The notes below the pieces were generated by a model. That model did no database searches. It was given only the letters and a program-made list of their open reading frames with translations, and was not told the DNA's origin. This document shows, one piece after another, positions 24,460 to 33,680 of a stretch of 64,000 nucleotides of DNA (its first letter is position 1; every line of letters begins with the position of its first letter). Both the position numbers and the translations under genes were made by a program. Source of the stretch: Treponema socranskii subsp. paredis ATCC 35535 (GTDB taxonomy: Bacteria > Spirochaetota > Spirochaetia > Treponematales > Treponemataceae); contig KE332515.1 of assembly GCA_000413015.1 (NCBI GenBank), positions 186,001-250,000 of the forward strand, read 5' to 3'.

Positions 24460-26535
24460 TTATCTCCATTGAGCAGGATCAAATTTATCAATTTGAACTG
24501 GAACAACAAATGAACTTGAAAGTGTTTTTACCCGAGCAAAGCCAACATCTTGGGCTCGTATAAGAGATTTACTAAAATCAGAAAAATCATAGAATTTGGC
24601 AAGTTCACGTATTTCATTTTCACTATTAAGATGAGTTACAAACCAGTTTTCTGTATTTGCCAATATATTTGGATGCACAGATGACACTTCTTGAGTTGCA
24701 TAAACAAGACCTATTTTATATTTTGCCCCTTCTTTTGCAACGCGGGGCCAAGTTTCAGTTAACTCCATACGTTTACCTATAAGGTTATGAGCTTCTTCTA
24801 TAAAAATCATAATATTTGGAGGAGTGAGATTATTTGTAAAAATATCCATTGATTTATTAAAAATATATTGGGCTAAATCTTGACTTATCTTTTCTCTGAG
24901 ATTAGCTTTCCCTACTGATAAATCAAGTATAACAATCTTACCGTTAGCTAAATGATTATAGATTTCTTCTTTAACATCCGAATTTCTTGATGAAGTATGA
25001 TAATCTTTTGAAGACAATAAAGCTTTATAACCAAACATTGCTGTACCAGTTGAATTCTTTTTAACAATCATGTTTAGCATTGCAATATCAACATCATCAA
25101 GCCATAATTTATCTTTTGAAGATGAAGGCAATACCTCATACCATAATTTTTTTATTTCTGAACCTTTATTTTCTTTATTTATAGAATCTGCAAGTTTCTG
25201 GGCATTTTCTCGTAATTTAATAAACCAGAAAAGAGCATCATTTATACTAATGGGTTCTTTTATCTTTTTTAATTCATTCTCAACTTCTGCTTGTGTCTTT
25301 CCTTGTTCAAGTGCGTATTCATTTATGTTTTTACCAAACGATTGTATACATTTAATTTTAGGATTTGCACTAAATGAAATTTTAGTAGTATTTTCAGTTT
25401 CAAAGCCGGCAACTTTTAATAAACATTTGTAAATTGTTATCTTAACATTATAACGATTACTACCACTTAAATCCCCAGTTTCAGATTTTTCAAATGACAT
25501 TCCATTGGCAAAAGTTTTTATATCTTGAGCAGAACTTATTTTTTCTTCATTTATTTTATCGGAAATAATTAGGAAACCGTCTTCCAGCTGTTCATAGAAA
25601 TTAATAAGCAAAGATTCGAATCCTTCAGTTTTTATCATACGATAACGAACACAATCACTTTTAAAAATATCAGAAATTGCACCATGATCTTGGTTGTTAG
25701 CATTTGCATATTCGCCATTTATATCAAAAATTAATTGTCCTATAGGAAAATTCGATTTATTCGAAATATCTTTTACAACAGAAACTGTTTGCTTCACCAT
25801 ATTAGATTTACCTGTTCTTGTCATTCCAAGCACAGCAGTTCTTCGAGATAAAAAATCTGAAGGTTGAATTTCAACTGGTACTTTAATTTCTGTATCACTT
25901 CGTTGTAACCTATCTGATGATGTATAGCGAACCGTTCCTATTTTAAATGTTTTTACTTCACTTGTTATTCCAAGATTCTTAAAATCTTCTTTTGATTTGT
26001 TTTTTCGTATTGGATCTACATAGTTTACAATTGTATTTAGTGCATCTCCCTTAGGTAAATAAACTCTTTGTGTCAAAGAAGTTGAAAAATTCTCAATGTC
26101 AGAACCAAGTTGTAATTCTTGATTTTTCATATAGAAAGTTCCAAGAACCCTACATTCTAAGCCACTGAACTGAAGCATATTTTGTGTAAGCTTATCAAAT
26201 GTTTGAGTATTATCTACAAAAGAAGTTGCATCCTGAATAGAATCAAGTTTTGTTCTAATATTATCATCATCTTGAGGTAATTTGCATGAACCTATAACCC
26301 TAAGAAGAATAATCTCTTTATCAAAGAGAGCTTGCTTTGAATAATTGTCAGGATTTATGTTTGTAGCAATTAAAAAAGAATTTTGAGGAACACCATTTAC
26401 TTTTCTTTTTCACATATCATTTGTCAATACAAGGGCATTCTCATAATCAATTGAAAATATTCTTCCAATTTCATTTCCTTTTTGTACCAATTTTACCAAA
26501 GAATCTTGATTTGATACCTGACTAACAATATCCAT
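24460..26535 (-). pseudogene. HerA-like DNA translocase ATPase interrupted by an in-frame TGA
   Basis: The frame from ATG 26535 (MDIVSQVSNQDSLVKL, Shine-Dalgarno GGAG) to 24460 would give 691 residues. One TGA at 26410-26412 interrupts it at codon 42; the reading continues in frame with VNGVPQNSFLIATNINPD and the known downstream part. The N-terminal section GRIFSIDYENALVLTND matches a HAS-barrel start. Walker A is GMTRTGKS at 237-244, and Walker B IMIFIEEAHNLIG follows near 570. Restart at the internal ATG at 26178 would give 572 residues with the ATPase but without most of the barrel that docks NurA. A TGG-to-TGA change is the simplest reading; a base-call error is possible. Confidence 0.75.
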
Positions 26536-26537
26536 CT

Positions 26538-27410
26538 TTATCTCCTCTCTTTTAAATTTATCTTATTAAGAATAGTAGTTGGAATAGCTTTTATAAAATT
26601 TGAATCACTCATATACATTAATTCCGTTGCTTTACGCACATTTTTCGAATTCACAGAATAGGATAATGTAAACTCATAAGCCTTTGAATCCTTATAGATA
26701 CTTGCAATTTCACTCGCATTATCATAAGTCAATATCCAAGGTTGTTTTACAGATTTTATAGAATTATGAATATTTATATGATCCGTATGTTCTAAGAAAT
26801 TTGTATACAAATTTTTACCTTTTATATAATATGGTGGATCATAATAAACAAATGCATTATTTGTTTTAGTTACAATAGTATTATTAAAAATTATGATATC
26901 TTTATTGTATATTTTGATATTATGCTTATATTTTGATATTTTTTTTATTTTTTCGGCAAGAATGTCTTTATTGTAGCGTGCATCCATCTTGAAATTTCCG
27001 GTCTGTTCCATACCACCAATAGGTCCACTATCAAGTATCCCTGAATAATTTGTCCGATTTAAGAAGAATGTTGAAAATCCATATTCTAAGGAATATTTAT
27101 TTGAAGATTGATATATGTTTTTTTGTATTAAATAGGTTTCTTTATTTATAGAAGTTTTTTCTAAAAGACTTAGAAATTTATCCGTCTCTGTACAAATAGC
27201 CCTCCAAAATGAATAAACACCTTTATTCAAATCATTTATAATAATATTTTCAACTTTTTCATTTAAAAGTAAAGAAATGCCAATACCTGCTCCACCTGCA
27301 AATGGTTCAATATATGTATTTATACTCTTATCTTGACTAGCAATAATTGCTTCGATAAAACCATATAATTTCGATTTACCTCCTGGATATCGTAATGGCG
27401 AACAAGTCAT
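26538..27410 (-). CDS. D12-class N6-adenine DNA methyltransferase
   Basis: 290 residues. MTCSPLRYPGGKSKLYGF, IEPFAGGAGIGISLLL (SAM-binding motif I) and VYYDPPYYIKG (catalytic DPPY motif IV) in this order identify the D12/Dam class, which methylates adenine in short sites such as GATC. The target is not predictable here. It is the first gene after attI, with its own extended -10 promoter, and its stop lies 2 nt before the HerA ATG. Methyltransferase, HerA and NurA are therefore one operon in one 4.4-kb cassette. The arrangement suggests a modification-guided nuclease system. Confidence 0.88.
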   Translation of the reverse strand: MTCSPLRYPGGKSKLYGFIEAIIASQDKSINTYIEPFAGGAGIGISLLLNEKVENIIINDLNKGVYSFWRAICTETDKFLSLLEKTSINKETYLIQKNIYQSSNKYSLEYGFSTFFLNRTNYSGILDSGPIGGMEQTGNFKMDARYNKDILAEKIKKISKYKHNIKIYNKDIIIFNNTIVTKTNNAFVYYDPPYYIKGKNLYTNFLEHTDHINIHNSIKSVKQPWILTYDNASEIASIYKDSKAYEFTLSYSVNSKNVRKATELMYMSDSNFIKAIPTTILNKINLKERR

Positions 27411-27426
27411 AATTACCTCAACTGTT

Positions 27427-27435
27427 ATTATATCA
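27427..27435 (-). promoter_or_regulatory. Extended -10 promoter of the methyltransferase-HerA-NurA cassette
   Basis: Minus strand TGATATAAT (TGN plus perfect -10) lies 16 nt before the ATG at 27410; GAGG lies between as Shine-Dalgarno. The -35 is poor, as allowed for extended -10 promoters. Confidence 0.5.
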
Positions 27436-27462
27436 TTTTAATAATATATCAATATAGAATCG

Positions 27463-27487
27463 TGCACCACTGGTGCATCCGCATAAC
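27463..27487 (-). other. attI-like insertion junction
   Basis: GCATAAC (27481-27487, GTTATGC on the minus strand) is the core site joining the first cassette to the integrase side. Unlike the attC sites, no paired second core lies within 200 bp on the integrase side. The perfect 7-bp stem TGCACCA-C-TGGTGCA (27463-27477) starts the first cassette. Confidence 0.7.
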
Positions 27488-27506
27488 TTCCTTTCGACCT
27501 TTCCTT

Positions 27507-27535
27507 ATAATATCACAAAAACCTATGCTTTTCCA
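27507..27535 (-). promoter_or_regulatory. Candidate cassette promoter (Pc) between intI and the array
   Basis: Minus strand: TGGAAA (27530-27535, 4 of 6), 17 bp, TATTAT (27507-27512), pointing into the array just before the attI junction. The rest of 27488-27674 holds no gene that I can support. Confidence 0.4.
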
Positions 27536-27674
27536 TCTAAATTGCTGCGGATTAAAAAATCAGATCTTTCTACCATAACTGTTCACAAGAATAAATCAAC
27601 AATCGGCAGATTAGGCCTATCCTCACTAAACGGAGCAAAGAAAGATCACATCCTGTCTATAGGGCTTTGAATGC

Positions 27675-28913
27675 CTAGAGACCGCCGCGGTTTAGGACAT
27701 GGGTGTAAACCATAGTAGTTTTAACATCGCTGTGGCCGAGAAGCTCTTGGATGGTGCGGATATCGTAACCGGCTTCAAGCAGGTGCGTTGCAAATGAGTG
27801 GCGGAAAGTGTGACAGCCGATTGGTTTTGGAATGCCGGACTTTAAAACCGCTTCATGCAGAGTTCGCTGAATAACCGAAGGATCGATATGGTGGCGCCCT
27901 TGCTCGCCGGTTTCTTTGTTACGCCATCGGCGTGCTTGAGGAAACACCCACTGCCATATCCAAGTTTTGCCGGCATTGGGATATTTTTTTGCAAGAGCAA
28001 ACGAAAGCGGCACCGAACCGAAACCGTCCTTGCAGTCTGCCTCATGAATACGCCGGACATTTTCCAAATGTTTTTGAAGCGGAAATTTAAGCGAAACAGG
28101 CAGTACGGTTTTACGGTCTTTCGCACCTTTTCCGCAGTGTACCGTAATTTCGTTTTTCCCAAAATCAATATCCTGAATTCTTAACCTCAAGGCTTCCATA
28201 AGCCGCATTCCGGTTCCGTAAAGCAAACGGATAAGAAGCCCATAATCGTTTTCAGGCAAAAGAGAGAATATCTTTGCAGTTTCCTCACGGGTCATTACGG
28301 CAGGAAGTTTTTTAGGTTTTTTAGCACGGACTATATTTTCAGGAGTCTTTATATTTAAGCCTAATATGTTTTTATATAGAAATAAAAGAGCCGCAAGAGC
28401 CTGATTTTGGCTTGAAGCGGCAGCCTTTTCCTTCACTGCAAGACGGCTCACAAAGGAATTTATTTCCGTATCGGAAAGAGTTTTAAGATTTTTATCCTCA
28501 TGTTCTCGGATAAACCGGCTTATCCAATAGCTGTAGGCCTCCATTGTACGCTTACTGTAGTGTTTGGCAGTAATAACTTCTTCCAACTTATTTAAAATAC
28601 ACTGAACATCGCTTGCAGTATCATTATTCCTTTCTCCAATAATTTCGGTATTCAAAGACTCAGTATTATTAAGTTCAGAATTTGTAAAATCAAAGCAGGA
28701 ATCAGCCCTGAAAAGACCTTCATTATAAAGGTTGTTTAATAAAATATCGCAAGAATTACGGTCGGCAGGTATAATCCAAAAACATCCGGCCGGAATCCAA
28801 GCTCTATTAGGTACTTTTTTTATTGATTGCAGAATTTTGGAAAAATTTTCTCCCTCAGCTTTAAAATGCACCGATAAACGTTCTTTTTCATACGGTCGAA
28901 TTTCAATAAACAT
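27675..28913 (-). CDS. intI: Integron integrase (tyrosine recombinase)
   Basis: 412 residues. Residues 1-75 form an extra N-terminal domain (RPYEKERLSVHFKAEG..., NRAWIPAGCFWIIPA), 105-185 the core-binding SAM-like domain, and 205-412 the catalytic domain. Catalytic residues visible are R237 (GTGMRLME), H368 and R371 (HTFRHSFATHLLE), H394 (LLGHSD) and Y403 (MVYTHV). Residues 308-345 (KKYPNAGKTWIWQWVFPQ..., RHHIDP) are the integron-specific insert, absent from XerC/D and phage integrases, that lets IntI handle folded attC. It points in the same direction as the cassettes. AGGAGG lies 5 nt before the ATG. Confidence 0.95.
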   Translation of the reverse strand: MFIEIRPYEKERLSVHFKAEGENFSKILQSIKKVPNRAWIPAGCFWIIPADRNSCDILLNNLYNEGLFRADSCFDFTNSELNNTESLNTEIIGERNNDTASDVQCILNKLEEVITAKHYSKRTMEAYSYWISRFIREHEDKNLKTLSDTEINSFVSRLAVKEKAAASSQNQALAALLFLYKNILGLNIKTPENIVRAKKPKKLPAVMTREETAKIFSLLPENDYGLLIRLLYGTGMRLMEALRLRIQDIDFGKNEITVHCGKGAKDRKTVLPVSLKFPLQKHLENVRRIHEADCKDGFGSVPLSFALAKKYPNAGKTWIWQWVFPQARRWRNKETGEQGRHHIDPSVIQRTLHEAVLKSGIPKPIGCHTFRHSFATHLLEAGYDIRTIQELLGHSDVKTTMVYTHVLNRGGL

Positions 28914-29161
28914 AAAAACCTCCTTTCAGATGTCATTACCTCTATTAAATATAACAAACTATTGATAGGCTTCCGCTATAGTTTGATTATATTACATCAA
29001 GGGATCTGTCCGCGATCGTAAAAGGGAATCTTCGTATAGAGTACCTTTTGCGGAAAGCAGAAAAGCCCGCGCACAATAACAAATCTCCCCATGTTAACTC
29101 CCCGTATTGAGTACGTACGTCCTTTTTGTTATCATATTAATTATTCTTTAAGAGGAAGATT
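28914..29161. other. Intergenic region between intI and thrA
   Basis: 248 bp holding the divergent upstream regions: AGGAGG for intI on the minus strand and AGAGGAAG before the thrA ATG on the plus strand. It marks the right border between AT-rich integron and GC-balanced core. I see no attC, tRNA or attenuator-like leader peptide. Confidence 0.6.
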
Positions 29162-31657
29162 ATGATTACTTTAAAATTCGGCGGCACATCGATGGAAAGC
29201 GCACGCCGCATCCTTTCATCCGCGGATATTATTATCTCTCGTGCGGAGAGCGAGCGCGTAAGCGTCGTCGTTTCCGCCGTCGCGGGCGTTTCGAATAAAT
29301 TGCAGGAAAGCATCGACGCGTGCGTAAAAGGCATGCACGCCGGAAATTTCGTTCACGAACTGAGAGCTGTGCATTCGGATATCTGTTCGGAACTCCAGTC
29401 GAAGCTTCCGCCTTTCGACGCCGCATCCGTTTTAAAAGAGCTTGAGCCGATTTTCGAAGAATACGAAAAATTATTAACCGGCTGCGTGTCTTTCGGCGAA
29501 TGTCCCGGTACCGTTCACTGCCGTATCATGGGTATGGGAGAGCTTTTAAGCGCGCCGATCATGAAAGCGGTTTTGCTTGCAAAAGGGCAGAGCGTCATTT
29601 TGCTCGATTCGCGGAAATTCATTTTTACGACGGGAAATCACAGAGAAGGGGATCCCGATTATGCAAAGTGCGCCGAAGCGATGCTGCCGTACCGCGACGG
29701 TGAAAATCAATCGCAAACGCGCATTTTATTGTTTCCGGGCTTTATCTGCTCGTGGATACGAGGCACCGGCTGCGCTCCCGTTCCGGGTCTTCTCGGCAGA
29801 AACGGTTCCGATTTTTCCGCTTCGATCATCGCCGCATCGCTGGGTTCTTCGAAAGTGGAATTTTGGACGGACGTCGACGGCATCTATACGGCCGATCCGC
29901 GCGTTGTAAAAGATGCGATCCTCGTCGAAGATATGAGTTACGAAGAAGCGCTCGAACTCGCGTTTTTCGGAAGTAAAGTGCTGCACCCGAAAACGATTGC
30001 GCCGCTTGCAGCAAAGGATATCGAAGCGTGGAGTAAAAACAGTCATCGTCCCGATGCCCGCGGCACGAGGATCGGTCGCGGTCCGTTTGAAAGCGAAAAA
30101 AGAGTCGGAGACGTTTGCGGTATTTCGTGTTTGAAAAACACGGCGATGATAAGCGTGAGCGGAACGAATATGCGCGGAAGAACCGGTATGGCAAGCAGAA
30201 TCTTTGCCGCCGTTTCCCGCGCATCGATTTCGATTTTGCTCATCACGCAGTCGTCGTCGGAATATACGATTTCATTTTGCATCCGCGATACGGAAGCCGA
30301 CCGCGCCATCGATGCGCTGAAAGCGGAGTTCGAACTGGAAATAAGCGACGGCGTCATCAATCCGATCGAAGTACAAAAAAATTGCGCAATCGTTTCGATC
30401 GTCGGCGATAATATGATTCAAAAGCGCGGAGTGGCATCCCGGTTTTTTTCCGCGCTCGCTTCTCAAGACGTCAATATCATTGCGATCGCGCAAGGATCCT
30501 CTGAGCGCTGTACGTCCTGCGTCGTGCTCGGCGAATACGGAGACACTGCCGTTCGCGCAGCTCACCGTTTCTTTTTCAACACGGCGCAGACTATCGAAGT
30601 GTTCGTGTTCGGTGCCGGAACGATCGGCGGCGCGCTCCTCGATCAAATCCGCGACCAGAGGGAAAAGCTGCTTTCTGAAAACGTCGATATCCGCGTCATG
30701 GCGATTTCGACGGTCGACGGCATGCTCGTCGAAGCCGACGGTATAGATCTTGCGTCGTGGCGGGAAAAAATAAAAGAGGTACCGCAAAAGTCGAGCGTCG
30801 ATGAAATTATTAAATTCGTCAAAGAGACGAAACCGCTCAACCCCGTATTCGTCGACTGCACCGCATCCTACGATTTGCCGGAACGCTATATCGATCTGTT
30901 CAAAGCCGGTCTTTCGATCGTAACTCCGAACAAGAGAGCGAACTCTATGAAGATCGATTATTACCGTGAACTGAGGAAAACCGCAAACGGCATGAGGCGC
31001 CGCTTTCTCTACGAAGCGAACGTCGGGGCGGGACTCCCGATCATCGACACGCTGCAGAATTTATTTAAAAGCGGAGATAAGCTTACGGGTTTTACGGGCA
31101 TCATGTCGGGATCTCTTTCGTATATTTTCGGACGGCTTGACGAAGACGTGCCGTTCAGCAAAGCGGTACAAGAAGCGAAAGAGCTTCGCTTTACGGAACC
31201 CGATCCGCGCGACGATTTGAACGGCATGGATGTCGCACGAAAAGCGCTCATCATCGCGCGAGAGGCGGGGGCTGCGATCGAACTCGACGATGTCAAAATC
31301 AACAAAGTGTTTCCCGATTCTTTCGATTCGTCGGGCACGGTCGAAGAGTTTATGAAAAAGCTCGAAGAAGTTGACGGTTATTTTCATAAAAAGATCGCCG
31401 ATCTTCGAAAAGAAGGCAAAGTGCTCCGTATGGGCGCGTCGATCAAAGACGGCGCCTATACCGTCGGTATGCTCGAAGTCGGCAAAGACGATCCGCTCTA
31501 CGGCGTAAAGGGCGGGGAAAACGCTTTCGTATTTCACACCGAGCGCTATCAGCCGATTCCGCTCACCGTGCGCGGTTACGGAGCGGGTGCGGGCGTGACG
31601 GCGGCGGGCGTTTTCGGAGATATTTTGCGTACGGTAAGTTTTAATCCCGAAAAATAA
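29162..31657 (+). CDS. thrA: Bifunctional aspartokinase / homoserine dehydrogenase
   Basis: 831 residues. The aspartokinase half starts MITLKFGGTSMESARR, with later FWTDVDGIYTADPR. Two ACT segments (around residues 320-460, for example ISVSGTNMRGRTGMASRIF and VSIVGDNMIQKRGVASRFF) follow. The homoserine dehydrogenase half begins at the Rossmann motif VFGAGTIGG near 478. It catalyses the first and third steps of the aspartate pathway to threonine and methionine, with the ACT domains expected to give feedback control. It heads a tight run of amino-acid and DNA-repair genes. Confidence 0.95.
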   Translation: MITLKFGGTSMESARRILSSADIIISRAESERVSVVVSAVAGVSNKLQESIDACVKGMHAGNFVHELRAVHSDICSELQSKLPPFDAASVLKELEPIFEEYEKLLTGCVSFGECPGTVHCRIMGMGELLSAPIMKAVLLAKGQSVILLDSRKFIFTTGNHREGDPDYAKCAEAMLPYRDGENQSQTRILLFPGFICSWIRGTGCAPVPGLLGRNGSDFSASIIAASLGSSKVEFWTDVDGIYTADPRVVKDAILVEDMSYEEALELAFFGSKVLHPKTIAPLAAKDIEAWSKNSHRPDARGTRIGRGPFESEKRVGDVCGISCLKNTAMISVSGTNMRGRTGMASRIFAAVSRASISILLITQSSSEYTISFCIRDTEADRAIDALKAEFELEISDGVINPIEVQKNCAIVSIVGDNMIQKRGVASRFFSALASQDVNIIAIAQGSSERCTSCVVLGEYGDTAVRAAHRFFFNTAQTIEVFVFGAGTIGGALLDQIRDQREKLLSENVDIRVMAISTVDGMLVEADGIDLASWREKIKEVPQKSSVDEIIKFVKETKPLNPVFVDCTASYDLPERYIDLFKAGLSIVTPNKRANSMKIDYYRELRKTANGMRRRFLYEANVGAGLPIIDTLQNLFKSGDKLTGFTGIMSGSLSYIFGRLDEDVPFSKAVQEAKELRFTEPDPRDDLNGMDVARKALIIAREAGAAIELDDVKINKVFPDSFDSSGTVEEFMKKLEEVDGYFHKKIADLRKEGKVLRMGASIKDGAYTVGMLEVGKDDPLYGVKGGENAFVFHTERYQPIPLTVRGYGAGAGVTAAGVFGDILRTVSFNPEK

Positions 31658-31687
31658 GGATTGTATCAAAATCGGCGGAGGCGCGCT

Positions 31688-33661
31688 ATGGTTATCGTTT
31701 TAAAAAAGAATATTTCCGAAGACGACAGAAAAAAGCTCGCGCTCTTTCTCGCTCAAAACGATTTTAAAACGAATGAAATCGTCGGAGAAGAAGCGACGAT
31801 CATTGCCGCCGTCGGCAAACTCAAAGTCGATCCGCGCGAAGTCGAAATACTTTCCGGCGTCGAGCGCGTCATTCCGATTTCAAAACCCTACAAGATGGCG
31901 AGCCGCGAGTTTAAGCCTGAAAACACCGTCGTCGAAATTCTTTCGAACCGCGGTCAAGTTGTCAAAGTCGGCGGCATGCGCATCACGGCGATCGCAGGCC
32001 CCTGTGCCGTCGAATCGCGGGAGCAGATGATGTGCGCGGCCGAAAGCGTTGCAAAAAGCGGAGCGGCCATGCTGCGGGGCGGTGCCTATAAACCGCGCAC
32101 TTCTCCGTATTCGTTTCAAGGCTTGGGCGAAGAAGGTTTGAAATTATTAAAAGAAGCCGGCGATGCGTACGGTATGCCGGTCGTCACCGAAGTCGTCGCA
32201 TCGGAGTACATCCCCGTTATGGAAGCTCACGGCGTCGACGTGTACCAAGTCGGCGCGCGCAATATGCAAAACTTCGAATTGTTAAAGCGGCTCGGAAAAA
32301 TCGACAAGCCGGTGATTTTAAAGCGCGGGCTTTCGGCGACGATCGAAGAGTGGCTTATGTCCGCGGAATACCTCCTTTCGTCGGGCTGCAAAAACGTGAT
32401 TTTGTGCGAACGCGGCATCCGCACTTACGAGCGGGCGACGCGCAATACGCTCGATCTTTCGGCGATCCCGATTTTGCGGAGTATGACGCATCTTCCGATC
32501 ATCGTCGATCCGAGCCATGCCCTCGGCATCCGCGATAAAGTGTCGCCCATGGCCCTTGCAGCCGTCGCCGCAGGAGCCGACGGGGTCATCGTGGAAGTGC
32601 ACTGCAATCCCGACAAAGCGCTTTCCGACGGAGCGCAGTCGCTCTATCCCGAACAGTTCGACAAACTCATGCGCGATGTGGAAGCGCTTTCGCCCGTCGT
32701 CGGAAAAGCTCTCGTGCGTGTAAGGAATACGGAAAAAAAACGCGATGTGCTCGGCACAACAAAAGCGAGGGAAGGCCTCGTATGCGCGTTCAGCGGAAAG
32801 CGGGGCGCCTATGCGGAACAGGCGATATCGCGTTATTTCGACGGGGAAGCGGCTTCTCTTCCGGTCGATTCGTTCCGAGAAATTTTTCAAAAGGTCGCAA
32901 GGGGAGAAGCGGATTACGGCATGGTGCCGATCGAAAATACGCTTGCGGGGTCGGTGTACGAAAATTACGATAACTTGACGCAGTTTGAAGACGTGAGCAT
33001 CGTCGGCGCGGTGCTGCTTCGCATTCAGCATTCTTTGCTCGGCGTAAAAGGCGCGTCGCTCGATTCGATAAAAACGGTGTATTCGCATCCGCAGGCGATC
33101 AGTCAGTGTTCGAAATTTCTCCGCCGTTATAATTGGAACAAAATCGAATGCGTTTCTACGGCAACGGCTGCGAGCGAAGTCGCCGAGCTCGCGTCGAAAG
33201 AAAACGCCGCGATTGCAAGCGCCGTCAACGCCGATTATTATAATCTTGAAGTGCTTAAAGATTCTATCGAAGATGATGCGGCAAATTATACACGCTTTGT
33301 CGTCATTGCCCCGAATCACTTTGTCGATTCGGACGGCGGGAAGCGGACGGCCGATAAAAATTATGAAGCGTGGAACGCAAAGCCGAATACCGCGTCGTTT
33401 ATGTTCTGCGTAAAAAACGAACCGGGCGCGCTGTGTTCGTGCCTCGGCGTATTTCAGTCGTCCCGTCTCAATTTGACGCGGCTTGAATCGCGTCCGATTC
33501 ACGGAGAGCCGTGGCGTTACCGTTTTTATGCTGACGCGGAACTTCCGGAAGACGGGCGCGACGCCGCTTCGTACGTCGACGGAGTTATGACCGCGCTCAA
33601 AGCGGAAGCCCAAGACGTGAGGCTCCTCGGCATCTACGCCGAAAGCCGAAAAAAAATATAA
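31688..33661 (+). CDS. DAHP synthase fused to prephenate dehydratase
   Basis: 657 residues from ATG 31688 with GGAGG upstream. Residues 1-75 are the ferredoxin-like regulatory domain of class I-beta DAHP synthases. Residues 90-345 are the synthase (AGPCAVESREQM, LRGGAYKPRTSPYSFQGL, ILKRGLSATIEEW, PIIVDPSHALG). Residues 365-550 are a prephenate dehydratase (FSGKRGAYAEQAI, YGMVPIENTLAGSVYENYD, SHPQAISQC, TRFVVI). An ACT domain at the end carries GALCSCLGVFQSSRLNLTRLESRPI, the phenylalanine-binding signature. One chain thus holds the first step of the shikimate pathway and a late step of phenylalanine synthesis. Confidence 0.93.
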   Translation: MVIVLKKNISEDDRKKLALFLAQNDFKTNEIVGEEATIIAAVGKLKVDPREVEILSGVERVIPISKPYKMASREFKPENTVVEILSNRGQVVKVGGMRITAIAGPCAVESREQMMCAAESVAKSGAAMLRGGAYKPRTSPYSFQGLGEEGLKLLKEAGDAYGMPVVTEVVASEYIPVMEAHGVDVYQVGARNMQNFELLKRLGKIDKPVILKRGLSATIEEWLMSAEYLLSSGCKNVILCERGIRTYERATRNTLDLSAIPILRSMTHLPIIVDPSHALGIRDKVSPMALAAVAAGADGVIVEVHCNPDKALSDGAQSLYPEQFDKLMRDVEALSPVVGKALVRVRNTEKKRDVLGTTKAREGLVCAFSGKRGAYAEQAISRYFDGEAASLPVDSFREIFQKVARGEADYGMVPIENTLAGSVYENYDNLTQFEDVSIVGAVLLRIQHSLLGVKGASLDSIKTVYSHPQAISQCSKFLRRYNWNKIECVSTATAASEVAELASKENAAIASAVNADYYNLEVLKDSIEDDAANYTRFVVIAPNHFVDSDGGKRTADKNYEAWNAKPNTASFMFCVKNEPGALCSCLGVFQSSRLNLTRLESRPIHGEPWRYRFYADAELPEDGRDAASYVDGVMTALKAEAQDVRLLGIYAESRKKI

Positions 33662-33680
33662 GCGCGACAATGAGGTTTGT

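Larger units (their letters stand above)
5733..28913 (-). mobile_element. Chromosomal integron: integrase, attI junction and 15 gene cassettes
   Basis: The unit comprises an IntI-type recombinase (27675-28913), an attI-like core site (27481-27487), 14 attC sites ending in GTTAGAY, GTTATGT or similar, and a degenerate distal half-site at 5733-5740. All cassette genes run on the minus strand, away from the integrase and in its own direction. Most integrons have the integrase divergent from the cassettes; the parallel layout is what has been reported for T. denticola. Cassettes are AT-rich against a GC-balanced flank. Several hold two or three genes, and none of the cargo is an obvious resistance gene. 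Confidence 0.93.

Noticed and set aside
26410-26412. Selenocysteine (TGA) in HerA
   Set aside because: No reason for Sec in this family at that place, and the sequence after the TGA shows no convincing SECIS-type hairpin by eye. A nonsense change from TGG is simpler.
27473-27670. 65-codon plus-strand frame across the attI region
   Set aside because: It runs against the integron direction through the recombination site, with no Shine-Dalgarno and no recognised motif.
32318-33670. 450-codon minus-strand frame opposite the DAHP synthase fusion
   Set aside because: Shadow frame with unnatural Arg/Phe/His content; the plus strand encodes recognised enzymes.
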